Positions 42,475 to 52,078 of a stretch of 64,000 nt of DNA are shown one piece after another. Each line of letters starts with the position of its first letter. The stretch's first letter is position 1. The position numbers were made by a program, and so were the translations under genes. The notes under the pieces are model-generated. The model was given only the letters and a program-made list of their open reading frames with translations, had not been told where the DNA came from and did no database searches. The stretch is taken from NCBI RefSeq assembly GCF_014647975.1, contig NZ_BMQF01000018.1:1-64000 (forward strand). The letters are read 5' to 3'. Source of the stretch: Streptomyces fumigatiscleroticus (GTDB lineage: Bacteria > Actinomycetota > Actinomycetes > Streptomycetales > Streptomycetaceae).

Positions 42475-45400
42475 GTGCGGGGCTACGAGAGCCAGGAGCG
42501 AGAGCCGGCGGCTGACGTCGACCACCTCTCTCGGTTCGAGGCCGAGATGAAGCGGCTGAAGACCGAGCGGGAAAAGGCGATCCAGCACGCCGAGGACCTC
42601 GGCTACCAGGTCGAGGTGCTGCGCGCCAAGCTGCACGAGGCGCGGCGCACCATCATGTCCCGGCCCGCCTACGACAGCGCCGACCTGGGCTACCAGGCGG
42701 AGCAGTTGCTGCGCAACGCGCAGATGCAGGCCGATCAGATCCGCGCCGACGCCGAGCGGGAGCTGAGCCAGGCGCGGGCGCAGACCCAGCGGATCCTCCA
42801 GGAGCACGCCGAGCAGGCAGCCCGGCTCCAGGCGGAGCTGCACCAGGAGGCGGTCACCCGGCGCCAGCAGCTGGACCAGGAGCTGGCGGAGCGCCGGCAG
42901 ACCGTCGAGTCGCACGTCAACGAGAACGTGGCCTGGGCGGAACAGCTGCGCGCCCGTACCGAGCAGCAGGCCCGCCGGCTGCTGGACGAGTCGCGGGCGG
43001 AGGCCGAGCAGGCCATGGCGGCCGCCCGCGCGGAGGCCGAGCGGCTCACCGCCGAGGCCCGGCAGCGGCTGCGCAGCGAGGCCGAGTCGGCCCGCGCGGA
43101 GGCCGAGCAGATCCTGCGCCGAGCCCGCACGGACGCCGAGCGCCTGCTGAACGCCGCCTCCACCCAGGCACAGGAGGCCACCGACCACGCCGAGCAGCTG
43201 CGCAGCTCCACCGCCAGCGAGTCGGAGTCCGCCCGCCGTGAGGCCGCCGAGCTGAGCCGGGCGGCCGAGCAGCGCATGGCGGAGGCCGAGACGGCGCTGC
43301 GCGAGGCGCGCGCCGAGGCGGAGAAGCTCGTCGCGGAGGCGAAGGAGGCCGCCGCCAAGGCCCTGTCGAGCGCCGAGTCGGCCAACGAGACGCGCACGCG
43401 TACGGCCAAGGAGCAGGTCGCCCGGCTGGTCAGCGAGGCCACCAAGGAGGCCGAGGCCACCAGGGCCGAGGCCGAGCAGGTCGTCGCGGACGCCCGCGCC
43501 GAGGCCGAGAAGATCGTCGCCGAGGCCTCCGAGAAGGCCCGGACGATCACCGCCGAGGAGACCGCGACCCAGCTGTCCAAGGCGGCCCGGACCGCGGAGG
43601 AGGTCCTCGACAAGGCCTCCGAGGACGCCAAGAAGACCACCAAGGCCGCGGCCGAGGAGGCCGAGCGGATCCGCAAGGAGGCCGAGGCCGAGGCGGACCG
43701 GCTGCGGGCCGAGGCGCACGACATCGCCGAGCAGCTCAAGGGCGCGGCGAAGGACGACACCAAGGAGTACCGCGCCAAGACGGTCGAGCTCCAGGAGGAG
43801 GCCCGCCGGCTGCGCGGCGAGGCCGAGCAGCTGCGGTCCGAGGCGGTCGCCGAGGGCGAGCGGATCCGCGCGGAGGCCCGGCGCGAGGCCGTGGCGCAGA
43901 TCGAGGAGGCGGCGAAGACCGCCGAGGAGCTGCTCGCCAAGGCCAAGGCGGACGCGGACGAGCTGCGGCAGACCGCGACCGCGGACAGCGAGAAGGTCCG
44001 CACCGAGGCCATCGAGCGCGCCACCACGCTGCGCCGGCAGGCCGAGGAGACCCTGGAGCGCACCCGCGCGGAGGCCGAACGGCACCGCGCGGAGGTCGTC
44101 GAGCAGGCCGAGCGGCTCCGGGCGGACGCCGAGCGGGCCGCGGGCGAGCTGCGCGAGGAGACCGAGCGCGCCGTCGAGGCCCGGCGGACGGAGGCCGCCG
44201 AGGAGCTGGCCCGGCTCCAGCGGGAGGCCGAGGAGCGGCTCACGGCCGCCGAGCAGGCGCTGAGCGAGGCCCGCGAGGAGGCCGCCCGGATCCGTCGCGA
44301 GGCCGGCGAGGAGGCCGAGCGGCTGCGCACCGAGGCCGCCGAACGCATCCGTACGCTCCAGCAGCAGGCCGAGACGGAGGCCGAGCGGCTGCGCACCGAG
44401 GCCGCCGCCGACGCGTCCGCCTCCCGCGCGGAGGGCGAGGCCGTCGCCGTACGGCTGCGGTCGGAGGCCGCGGCCGAGGCCGAGCGGCTGAAGACGGAGG
44501 CTCAGGAGAGCGCCGACCGGATGCGCGCCGAGGCGCAGGCCGCCGCGGAGCGGCTGGCCGCGGAGGCGTCGGAGACGCTGGCCGCCGCCCAGGAGGAGGC
44601 CGCCCGGCGCCGCCGCGAGGCCGAGGAGCTCCTCGGCTCCGCGCGGCAGGAGGCCGACCAGGAGCGCGAGCGGGCCCGCGAGCAGAGCGAGGAGCTGCTG
44701 GCCTCCGCGCGTACGCGCGTGGAGGAGGCGCAGGCCGAGGCCGTACGCCTGGTGGAGGAGGCCGACCGGCGCGCCACCGAGATGGTGTCGGCCGCGGAAC
44801 AGCATGCCCAGCAGGTGCGGGACTCCGTGGCCGGGCTGCACGAGCAGGCCCAGGAGGAGATCGCCGGGCTGCGCTCGGCCGCCGAGCACGCGGCGGACCG
44901 TACCCGGCGGGAGGCCGAGGAGGAGGCCGACCGGGTCCGTGCCGACGCCTACGCCGAGCGGGAGCGGGCCGGCGAGGACGCCACCCGGCTGCGGCGCGAG
45001 GCGCAGGAGGAGGCCGACTCCGCGAAGGCGCTGGCGGAGCGCACGGTCTCCGAGGCGATCGCCGAGGCCGACCGCATCCGCACGGACGTCGCCGAGCACG
45101 CCCAGCGGGTGCGCACGGAGGCGTCGGACGCCATCGCCGAGGCCGAGCAGAGCGCGGCGCGCACCCGGGCGGACGCCCGGGAGGACGCCAACCGCATCCG
45201 CTCGGACGCGGCGACGCAGGCGGACACCCTCATCACCGAGGCGCGTGCCGAGGCGGAGCGGCTCACCTCCAAGACGGCCGCCGAGACGGAGCGGCTGCGC
45301 ACCGAGGCGGCCGCCCGGGCCGACAAGGTGCTGTCGGACGCCGCCGGGGACGCGGAGCGGCTGCGGGCCGAGGCCGCCGAGACGGTCGGCTCCGCACAGC

Positions 45401-46323
45401 GGCACGCCGAGCGGCTGCGCGGCGAGGCCGAGCGCGTCAAGGCCGAGGCGGAGTCGGAGGCCGAGCGGATCACCGCGGCCGCACGCGAGAAGGCCGAGCG
45501 CACGCTGGACGAGGCCCGCAAGGAGGCCAACAAGCGGCGTTCGGAGGCGGCGGAGCAGGTCGACAAGCTGATCACCGAGACCACGGCCGAGGCCGACAAG
45601 CTGCTCACCGAGGCCCAGCAGCAGGCCCTGAAGACCACGGCGGACGCCGAGTCGCAGGCCGACACGATGGTGGGCGCGGCCCGCAAGGAGGCCGAGCGGA
45701 TCGTCTCCGAGGCGACGGTCGAGGGCAACCTGCGGGTGGAGAAGGCCCGTACGGACGCGGACGAGCTGCTGGTCGGCGCGCGCCGGGACGCCACCGCCAT
45801 AAGAGAGCGGGCGGAGGAGCTGCGCGAGCGTCTCACGACGGAGATCGAGGAGCTGCACGAGCGGGCCCGCCGCGAGGCCGCCGAGACCATGAAGTCGGCC
45901 GGCGACCGCTGCGACGCGCTGATCAAGGCCGCCGAGGAGCAGCTGGCCAAGGCGCAGGCGAAGGCGAAGGAGATCGTCTCGGAGGCCAATTCCGAGGCCG
46001 GCAAGGTGCGCATCGCGGCCGTCAAGAAGGCCGAGGGGCTGCTCAAGGAGGCGGAGCAGAAGAAGTCGACGCTGGTGAAGGAGGCCGAGGAGCTGAAGGC
46101 CGAGGCGATTCGCGAGGCGCGGCGCACGGTCGAGGAGGGCAAGCGCGAGCTGGAGATCCTGGTGCGGCGCCGCGAGGACATCAACGCCGAGATCTCGCGT
46201 GTCCAGGACGTCCTGGAGGCGTTGGAGTCCTTCGAGGCACCCTCGGCGGGCAAGGATGGCGGAGTCAAGGCGGGTGCCACGGTCGGCGCCCCCCGAACGG
46301 GTGGCAAGTCGTCGGACAGCTAG
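42475..46323 (+). CDS. scy: Scy, large coiled-coil polarity organiser
   Basis: 1282 residues, nearly all heptad/hendecad-type coiled coil rich in Ala, Glu and Arg (about 50 to 1225). The N-terminus is GYESQEREPAADVDHLSRFE with a short first coil, and a Gly/Ser tail ends the protein. Matches S. coelicolor Scy (SCO5397), which assembles with DivIVA and FilP into the tip-organising centre and sets the number of polar growth sites (established). The GTG before RGYESQ is used; a TTG ten codons earlier is possible. The GAGGCCGAG-type repetition makes long false open frames on the other strand. Next to filP. Confidence 0.95.
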   Translation: MRGYESQEREPAADVDHLSRFEAEMKRLKTEREKAIQHAEDLGYQVEVLRAKLHEARRTIMSRPAYDSADLGYQAEQLLRNAQMQADQIRADAERELSQARAQTQRILQEHAEQAARLQAELHQEAVTRRQQLDQELAERRQTVESHVNENVAWAEQLRARTEQQARRLLDESRAEAEQAMAAARAEAERLTAEARQRLRSEAESARAEAEQILRRARTDAERLLNAASTQAQEATDHAEQLRSSTASESESARREAAELSRAAEQRMAEAETALREARAEAEKLVAEAKEAAAKALSSAESANETRTRTAKEQVARLVSEATKEAEATRAEAEQVVADARAEAEKIVAEASEKARTITAEETATQLSKAARTAEEVLDKASEDAKKTTKAAAEEAERIRKEAEAEADRLRAEAHDIAEQLKGAAKDDTKEYRAKTVELQEEARRLRGEAEQLRSEAVAEGERIRAEARREAVAQIEEAAKTAEELLAKAKADADELRQTATADSEKVRTEAIERATTLRRQAEETLERTRAEAERHRAEVVEQAERLRADAERAAGELREETERAVEARRTEAAEELARLQREAEERLTAAEQALSEAREEAARIRREAGEEAERLRTEAAERIRTLQQQAETEAERLRTEAAADASASRAEGEAVAVRLRSEAAAEAERLKTEAQESADRMRAEAQAAAERLAAEASETLAAAQEEAARRRREAEELLGSARQEADQERERAREQSEELLASARTRVEEAQAEAVRLVEEADRRATEMVSAAEQHAQQVRDSVAGLHEQAQEEIAGLRSAAEHAADRTRREAEEEADRVRADAYAERERAGEDATRLRREAQEEADSAKALAERTVSEAIAEADRIRTDVAEHAQRVRTEASDAIAEAEQSAARTRADAREDANRIRSDAATQADTLITEARAEAERLTSKTAAETERLRTEAAARADKVLSDAAGDAERLRAEAAETVGSAQRHAERLRGEAERVKAEAESEAERITAAAREKAERTLDEARKEANKRRSEAAEQVDKLITETTAEADKLLTEAQQQALKTTADAESQADTMVGAARKEAERIVSEATVEGNLRVEKARTDADELLVGARRDATAIRERAEELRERLTTEIEELHERARREAAETMKSAGDRCDALIKAAEEQLAKAQAKAKEIVSEANSEAGKVRIAAVKKAEGLLKEAEQKKSTLVKEAEELKAEAIREARRTVEEGKRELEILVRRREDINAEISRVQDVLEALESFEAPSAGKDGGVKAGATVGAPRTGGKSSDS

Positions 46324-46505
46324 CGCACAGACCGGATTGGGTGTGTTCTAAGGACTTTGACCAAGACTTTGGCAAGCCGTCCGCAGGTTAGCCACCCAAA
46401 AGGGGTGTCATTCTCCAGATCAAACACGCATCCGCTCGATGACACGCCGCTTTGGCCCCTAGGATTCCCCCTATCACCTCACCGGTCTCATTCGACAGGA
46501 ACCCC

Positions 46506-47441
46506 ATGAGCGACACTTCCCCCTACGGCTTCGAGCTTGTGCGGCGTGGGTACGACCGCGCTCAGGTGGACGAACGTATCTCCAAGCTCGTCTCCGACCG
46601 TGACAGTGCTCTTGCCCGCATCACCGCTCTGGAGAAGCGCATCGAGGAGCTCCACCTCGAGACGCAGAATGCCCAGGCCCAGGTCACCGATGCCGAGCCG
46701 TCGTACGCGGGTCTCGGCGCCCGGGTCGAGAAGATCCTGCGCCTCGCCGAGGAAGAGGCGAAGGACCTGCGCGAAGAGGCTCGGCGCGCGGCCGAGCAGC
46801 ACCGTGAGCTCGCCGAGTCGGCGGCCCAGCAGGTGCGCAACGACGCCGAGGCGTACTCCGTCGAACGCAAGGCCAAGGCCGAGGACGAGGGCGTCCGGAT
46901 CGTCGAGAAGGCCAAGAGCGACGCCGCCCAGCTGCGGGCCGAGGCTCAGAAGGACGCCCAGTCCAAGCGCGAGGAGGCGGACGCCCTCTTCGAGGAGACC
47001 CGCGCCAAGGCCGCGCAGGCCGCAGCCGACTTCGAGACGAACCTGGCCAAGCGCCGCGAGCAGTCCGAGCGCGACCTGGCCTCCCGTCAGGCCAAGGCCG
47101 AGAAGCGGCTCGCGGAGATCGAGCACCGCGCGGAGCAGCTGCGGCTGGAGGCCGAGAAGCTGCGCACGGACGCCGAGCGCCGCGCCCGCCAGACCGTCGA
47201 GACGGCGCAGCGCCAGGCCGAGGACATCGTGGCCGACGCCAACGCCAAGGCCGACCGGATCCGTTCGGAGTCCGAGCGCGAGCTGGCCGCCCTGACCAAC
47301 CGTCGCGACTCGATCAACGCCCAGCTGACGAACGTGCGCGAAATGCTGGCGACCCTCACCGGTGCCGCGGTGGCCGCCGCCGGCACGCCGAGCGAGGACG
47401 AGCCGATCTCCCGAGGAGTGCCCGCCCAGCAGTCCCGGTAG
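46506..47441 (+). CDS. filP: FilP, intermediate-filament-like coiled-coil protein
   Basis: 311 residues. N-terminal DivIVA-like motif SPYGFELVRRGYDRAQVDERI, then a rod of coiled coil (about 25-290) with a short break near LGARVEKILR, and a disordered tail. FilP forms filaments or a net behind hyphal tips and binds DivIVA (established for S. coelicolor SCO5396). AGGAA lies before the ATG. It has its own promoter region of 182 bases with a TAGGAT box near 46460. Paralogous to parts of Scy. Confidence 0.96.
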   Translation: MSDTSPYGFELVRRGYDRAQVDERISKLVSDRDSALARITALEKRIEELHLETQNAQAQVTDAEPSYAGLGARVEKILRLAEEEAKDLREEARRAAEQHRELAESAAQQVRNDAEAYSVERKAKAEDEGVRIVEKAKSDAAQLRAEAQKDAQSKREEADALFEETRAKAAQAAADFETNLAKRREQSERDLASRQAKAEKRLAEIEHRAEQLRLEAEKLRTDAERRARQTVETAQRQAEDIVADANAKADRIRSESERELAALTNRRDSINAQLTNVREMLATLTGAAVAAAGTPSEDEPISRGVPAQQSR

Positions 47442-47472
47442 GACCGCGCCGTAGGAGACCGAACCAGCGCGG

Positions 47473-47502
47473 AGCCCTCTGCCACTCCGGTGGCAGGGGG
47501 CT
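47473..47502 (+). terminator. Rho-independent terminator after filP
   Basis: 13-bp stem with one G-T pair, TCCG loop and a TTTGT tail, 32 bases past the stop. Confidence 0.88.
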
Positions 47503-47525
47503 TTGTCCCGTTCTAGCGTGGCCGC

Positions 47526-48479
47526 ATGATCGAGCTGGAGGGGCTGACCAAGCGGTACGGCGAGAAGGTGGCGGTCGACAACCTCACCTTCACCGTCAGA
47601 CCGGGCATCGTCACGGGCTTTCTCGGTCCCAACGGCGCGGGCAAGTCGACCACCATGCGGATGATGCTCGGCCTGGACCGGCCCACCGCCGGCGATGTCC
47701 GCATCGACGGCCTCCACTACGACCGGCTCAAGGACCCGCTGACGTACATCGGTGCCCTGCTGGACGCCAAGGCCGTGCACGGCGGCCGCAGCGCCTACCA
47801 CCATCTGCTCTGCCTGGCGCAGAGCAACGGCATCCCCGGGCAGCGGGTGCACGAGGTGCTCGACACCGTCGGTCTCACGGCGGTCGCCCGCAAGAAGGCC
47901 AAGGGCTTCTCCCTCGGCATGGGGCAGCGGCTCGGCATCGCCGCCGCGCTCCTCGGCGACCCGCGGATCCTGATGTTCGACGAGCCGGTCAACGGCCTCG
48001 ACCCCGAGGGCATCCACTGGATCCGCACCCTGATGAAGTCACTGGCCGCGCAGGGCCGGACCGTGTTCGTGTCGAGTCACCTGATGAGCGAGATGGCGCT
48101 GACCGCCGACCACCTCGTCGTCATCGGCCAGGGCAGACTGCTCGCCGACACCTCCATGGCCGACTTCATCCGGCAGAACTCGCGCAGCTACGTCCGTATC
48201 CGCTCTCCGCACCGCGAGCAGCTGCTCGACCTGCTGCGCGGGGCGGGGATCACCGCGGTGGAGACCACCGGCGGAGTGCTGGAGGTCGACGGCGGCGCGC
48301 CCGAGCAGATCGGCGAACTGGCCGCGCGGCACGGGATCGTGCTGCACGAACTCAGCCCCCAGCAGGCCTCGCTGGAGGAGGCGTTCATGCGGCTGACCGC
48401 GGAGTCGGTCGAGTACCACGCGCACGCCGGATCGTCCCCGCGGTCATGGGGCGAGGACCGGCCAAGGAGGCGGACATGA
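47526..48479 (+). CDS. ABC-2 type transporter ATP-binding protein (first system)
   Basis: 317 residues. Walker A GPNGAGKSTTMR, signature FSLGMGQRLGIAAALLG (LGMGQ replacing LSGGQ), Walker B ILMFDEPVNGLDPEG, H-loop SSHLMSEM. The C-terminal 90 residues after the NBD are typical of bacitracin/multidrug-type ATPases. Substrate unknown. Coupled to the permease by an ATGA overlap. Close paralogue of the ATPase at 49379-50584. Confidence 0.92.
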   Translation: MIELEGLTKRYGEKVAVDNLTFTVRPGIVTGFLGPNGAGKSTTMRMMLGLDRPTAGDVRIDGLHYDRLKDPLTYIGALLDAKAVHGGRSAYHHLLCLAQSNGIPGQRVHEVLDTVGLTAVARKKAKGFSLGMGQRLGIAAALLGDPRILMFDEPVNGLDPEGIHWIRTLMKSLAAQGRTVFVSSHLMSEMALTADHLVVIGQGRLLADTSMADFIRQNSRSYVRIRSPHREQLLDLLRGAGITAVETTGGVLEVDGGAPEQIGELAARHGIVLHELSPQQASLEEAFMRLTAESVEYHAHAGSSPRSWGEDRPRRRT

Positions 48480-49246
48480 CGGCGGCCCGGGTCGTCCGCT
48501 CCGAGTGGACGAAGATCCGCTCGGTGGCGTCCACCGTGTGGACGCTCTCCGTCGCCGTGGTCGTCACCGTCGCCCTCGGCATGCTGATCTCGGCTCTGAC
48601 CAACCACGAGTTCGCCACCATGCCCGACCGGGACAGACTCTCCTTCGACCCGACGTTCATCAGCTTCGCGGGCATGAGCCTGGGCCAGCTCGCGATGATC
48701 GTGTTCGGGGTGCTCGTGGTGGCGAACGAGTACAGCACCGGCATGATCCGCACCTCGCTGGCGGCCGTGCCGCAGCGCGGCACCTTCCTGTCCGGCAAGA
48801 TCGCCGTCGCGACGCTGCTCGCCCTGGCCGTCTCCCTGGCCACCAGTTTCGTCGCCTTCTTCGCCGGACAGGCGATGCTCGGCGCGCACGGGACGTCCCT
48901 GGGCGAGCCGGGCGTGCTGCGCGCGGTCATCGGCGGCGGGTTCTACATGACCCTCATCGCGGTGTTCTCGATGGGCGTCGCCGCGATGCTGCGCTCGCCG
49001 ATGCTGTCGCTGGGCGTGCTGATGCCGTTCTTCTTCCTGATCTCCAACATCCTCGGCAATGTCTCGGCGACCGAGAAGATCGGACGGTTCCTGCCCGACC
49101 AGGCCGGCAGCAAGGTCATGCGGGTGGTCACCCCGGTCGACGACGACACCCCGTACGGGCCCTGGGGCGGCCTCGGGATCATGCTGCTGTGGGTGATCGC
49201 GGCGCTCGTCGGCGGTTACCTGATGCTCGAGCGGAGGGACGCGTAG
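48476..49246 (+). CDS. ABC-2 type transporter permease (first system)
   Basis: 256 residues, six helices. Starts with the VRSEWTKIRSVASTVWTL membrane-entry motif and contains EYSTGMIRTSLAAVPQR, a motif shared by this permease family. AAGGAGG precedes the ATG. Pairs with the preceding ATPase; paralogue of the permease at 50581-51450. Confidence 0.92.
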   Translation: MTAARVVRSEWTKIRSVASTVWTLSVAVVVTVALGMLISALTNHEFATMPDRDRLSFDPTFISFAGMSLGQLAMIVFGVLVVANEYSTGMIRTSLAAVPQRGTFLSGKIAVATLLALAVSLATSFVAFFAGQAMLGAHGTSLGEPGVLRAVIGGGFYMTLIAVFSMGVAAMLRSPMLSLGVLMPFFFLISNILGNVSATEKIGRFLPDQAGSKVMRVVTPVDDDTPYGPWGGLGIMLLWVIAALVGGYLMLERRDA

Positions 49247-49378
49247 CGACGGTGCACCGCGACCGCGCGGCGACACCCTTTGCCTTCTCTTGGGTGGAAC
49301 CGTCAGCGTCTCGATATCCTCCTAACCCTTACGGGGGCGTGTGCCCCGCTGTCCTGAACCTTTCGATGGGTGCGGAGC

Positions 49379-50584
49379 ATGATCGAAGCAGTCGGCCTGA
49401 CCAAGCGCTACGGCGACAAGACCGCTGTGCACAACCTTTCCTTCCAGGTACGGCCCGGGGCCGTCACCGGCTTCCTCGGGCCGAACGGCTCGGGCAAGTC
49501 GACGACGATGCGGATGATCCTCGGCCTGGACAACCCCACCGCGGGACATGTGACGATCAGCGGCCACCCCTACCGCAAGCTGCCCAACGCCGCCCGGCAC
49601 GTCGGTGCCCTGCTGGACGCCAAGGCCGTGCACGGCGGCCGGACCGCCCGCAACCACCTGCTGTCCCTGGCCCAGCTCTCCGGGATCCCGGCCCGGCGCG
49701 TGGACGAGGTGCTCGGCGTGGTCGGCCTCCAGGACGTGGCCCGCAGACGCTCCAAGGGCTTCTCCCTCGGCATGGGCCAGCGCCTCGGCATCGCCGCCGC
49801 GCTCCTCGGCGACCCGCAGGTGCTGCTGTTCGACGAGCCGGTCAACGGCCTCGACCCCGAGGGCATCCTCTGGGTGCGGAACCTGATGAAGGCGCTCGCG
49901 GCGGAGGGCCGTACGGTCTTCGTCTCCTCGCATCTGATGAGCGAGATGGCGCTGACCGCCGACCACCTCATCGTGATCGGCCGCGGTCAGCTGCTCGCCG
50001 ACATGAGCGTGCAGGACTTCATCACCGCCAACTCCGCCGGCTTCGCGCGCGTGCGCACCCCCGACACCGAGCCCCAGCTGCGCGAGAAGCTCACCTCCGC
50101 GCTCACCGAGGCGGGCGGGCACGTGCTGCCCGAGCAGGACGGCGCGCTGCGTGTGACCGGGCTGCCGCTGCCCCGCATCAGCGACCTCGCGCACGAGGCG
50201 GGCGTACGGCTGTGGGAGCTGTCGCCGCACCAGGCCTCGCTGGAGGAGGCGTACATGCGGATGACGCAGGGCGCCGTCGACTACCGCTCGACCGCCGACC
50301 AGAAGGCCGGCCTCCAGCAGCCGCTGCCGCCCGGCGCGCAGCCCCCGATGCCGGTGCCCGGACAGGGCCAGCCCGGCTGGTACGCCCCGCCGCCGCCCCG
50401 GCAGGGCGCGCCGGGCCCGGCCCCGGCGGGACCGTACGGCGCGCCGGGTGCCGCCGGGGCGGGCACGGCGAACCCGTACGCGCAGCCGGTGCCCCCGCAG
50501 ACGACGCCCGCGGAGCCCGCCGCCGCCCCCGCTCCCTCGCCCTCCCCGTCCGCCGACCCGACCACGCCCGAGGACGCCCGATGA
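49379..50584 (+). CDS. ABC-2 type transporter ATP-binding protein with Pro-rich tail (second system)
   Basis: 401 residues. Same motifs as the first system (GPNGSGKSTTMR, FSLGMGQRLGIAAALLG, LLFDEPVNGLDPEG). It adds a C-terminal Pro/Gln/Ala/Gly-rich extension of about 90 residues (from about 310) not present in the first. An AGGAGGC-like GCGGAGC precedes the ATG; a GTG three codons upstream is less likely. Overlaps its permease by four bases. Confidence 0.92.
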   Translation: MIEAVGLTKRYGDKTAVHNLSFQVRPGAVTGFLGPNGSGKSTTMRMILGLDNPTAGHVTISGHPYRKLPNAARHVGALLDAKAVHGGRTARNHLLSLAQLSGIPARRVDEVLGVVGLQDVARRRSKGFSLGMGQRLGIAAALLGDPQVLLFDEPVNGLDPEGILWVRNLMKALAAEGRTVFVSSHLMSEMALTADHLIVIGRGQLLADMSVQDFITANSAGFARVRTPDTEPQLREKLTSALTEAGGHVLPEQDGALRVTGLPLPRISDLAHEAGVRLWELSPHQASLEEAYMRMTQGAVDYRSTADQKAGLQQPLPPGAQPPMPVPGQGQPGWYAPPPPRQGAPGPAPAGPYGAPGAAGAGTANPYAQPVPPQTTPAEPAAAPAPSPSPSADPTTPEDAR

Positions 50585-51450
50585 GCACGCCCCAGCCCCC
50601 GATGCCGCAGACCGCACCCGAGTGGCAGGCGGCGCCCGGATCCCCGTACCCGGCCTACACCTCGCCCATCCCCGTCGTGCGCACGCACCTCGGGCACGCG
50701 GTCGCCTCCGAGTGGACGAAGATCCGCTCGGTCCGCTCCACGATGTGGACGCTGGGCGTGTTCGTCCTGCTGGTGGTCGGCATCGGCCTGCTGGCCGGCA
50801 TGGTCGTGGCGAACTCCTCGTCGGAGATGTCGGGCGAGAACGCGCTGTCCCTGGGCTTCTACGGGCTGCTCCTGGGCAGCATGTGCATCATCACGCTGGG
50901 CGTGCTGACCACGGCCTCCGAGTACGGCACCGGCATGATCCGGACCACGATGACCGCGTGCCCCAGCCGCGGCCGGGTGCTCGCCGCGAAGGCGGTCGTG
51001 TTCTTCCTGGTGGCGTTCGTGGTGACGCTGGTCTCCGCCTCGCTCGTCGCCTTCCTGCACGTGGCCATGCTGGAGGGCAACGGCGCCGACGAACCCACCG
51101 GCGGGGAGTGGCTGAAGGCGACCGTGGGCGTCGCCCTCTACATCGCGCTGCTCGGACTGCTCTCGCTCGCCGTCGGCTCGATGATCCGGCACTCGGCCGG
51201 CGCCATCACCCTCATGATCGGGGCCCTGCTCGCCCCGCTGGTGATCGCCCTGTTCATGTTCTCGTCGTCGCTGGAGGGCGTGCGCCAGGCTCTGTTCGAG
51301 TACTCGATCCCGAACCAGCTCGCCATCTTCTACGCCAACTCGCTCAGCGACTCCGGCCCGTCCGGCTGGGACCCGCTGTGGATCCTGCTCGGTGTGACGG
51401 CCGTCGCGTTGGGCTGCGCCTTCGCCCTGCTGGAGAAGCGGGACGTGTGA
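50581..51450 (+). CDS. ABC-2 type transporter permease (second system)
   Basis: 289 residues. A Pro-rich cytosolic N-terminus (about 35 residues) is followed by ASEWTKIRSVRSTMWTL and six helices with EYGTGMIRTTMTACPSR. The Pro-rich N-terminus echoes the Pro-rich end of the adjacent ATPase. The two ABC pairs probably arose by tandem duplication. Confidence 0.92.
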   Translation: MSTPQPPMPQTAPEWQAAPGSPYPAYTSPIPVVRTHLGHAVASEWTKIRSVRSTMWTLGVFVLLVVGIGLLAGMVVANSSSEMSGENALSLGFYGLLLGSMCIITLGVLTTASEYGTGMIRTTMTACPSRGRVLAAKAVVFFLVAFVVTLVSASLVAFLHVAMLEGNGADEPTGGEWLKATVGVALYIALLGLLSLAVGSMIRHSAGAITLMIGALLAPLVIALFMFSSSLEGVRQALFEYSIPNQLAIFYANSLSDSGPSGWDPLWILLGVTAVALGCAFALLEKRDV

Positions 51451-51468
51451 CGTCCGCGGGAGGCTAGT

Positions 51469-51504
51469 CCCTGTCGTCACATTCCCGCCTGCCTGACGAC
51501 AGGG
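51469..51504. terminator. Bidirectional terminator
   Basis: CCCTGTCGTCA and TGACGACAGGG, 11-bp stem with a 14-base loop, between the convergent permease and zinc-finger-like genes. Confidence 0.8.
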
Positions 51505-51505
51505 C

Positions 51506-51838
51506 CTAGAACCTCGGCGCGTTGCGGGACCGCTGCATCCGCGTGGTGCGGCGGTCCTTCGCGTTCCAGCACGCCTTGTGCCAGTGCCGGCGGTCGTCGA
51601 CACCCGCGTGCTCGGGCCAGGCGACCACATGCGGAACGCCGTCCGGAATCATCTGGTCGCAACCGGGGCAGCGGTACGCCTTGCCCTGCGCACTGGCACC
51701 GGCCACGTGCCGTACGCTCCACTCCTCACCCTGCCAGTGCTCCGTGGACTGCCAGCCGCCGTAGCGGCCCGGACGGTCGTCCTCGGCGCTCCGGCCGGAC
51801 GAGCCGGCTCCCTTGGGTCGGTTGTGACGCGGGGACAC
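51506..51838 (-). CDS. Small Cys/His-rich protein (possible zinc-binding), uncharacterised
   Basis: 110 residues, very basic. The core YRCPGCDQMIPDGVPHVV followed by RRHWHKACWNA gives a CxxC plus HxxxC arrangement that could bind zinc. Homologues are sometimes labelled ATP/GTP-binding, but no nucleotide motif is visible. The GTG used has GTGAGG seven bases upstream; a GTG four codons earlier exists. Flanked by a hairpin on its 3' side. Function unknown. Confidence 0.75.
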   Translation of the reverse strand: MSPRHNRPKGAGSSGRSAEDDRPGRYGGWQSTEHWQGEEWSVRHVAGASAQGKAYRCPGCDQMIPDGVPHVVAWPEHAGVDDRRHWHKACWNAKDRRTTRMQRSRNAPRF

Positions 51839-52078
51839 GGAACACCTCACGGGTCTATACAGGGAGCACGGGCCGCGTCCAGCCTACGCGGCACCGACCG
51901 CGCTGCGCGTACGCCTCCGACGGGCCCAGGGAACCTCGCCGGCCCGTCCGGTTCCTCCGGAGCGATCATTCTGCGGACAATCCGCAAATCCCTTCGCGCA
52001 ACCGTGTCTTCGGCACGTGTCAGACGGTTATGCCCTGTGGGGGAGCTCCGCGTCGGAGCCTAGGAAGCAGGAAGAGCG

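Noticed and set aside
42229..45858. A 1209-codon open frame on the minus strand across scy
   Set aside because: It is the antisense reading of the GAGGCCGAG-type coiled-coil repeats. It is Leu/Gly/Arg-rich, has no ribosome site and no known fold; scy on the plus strand explains the sequence.
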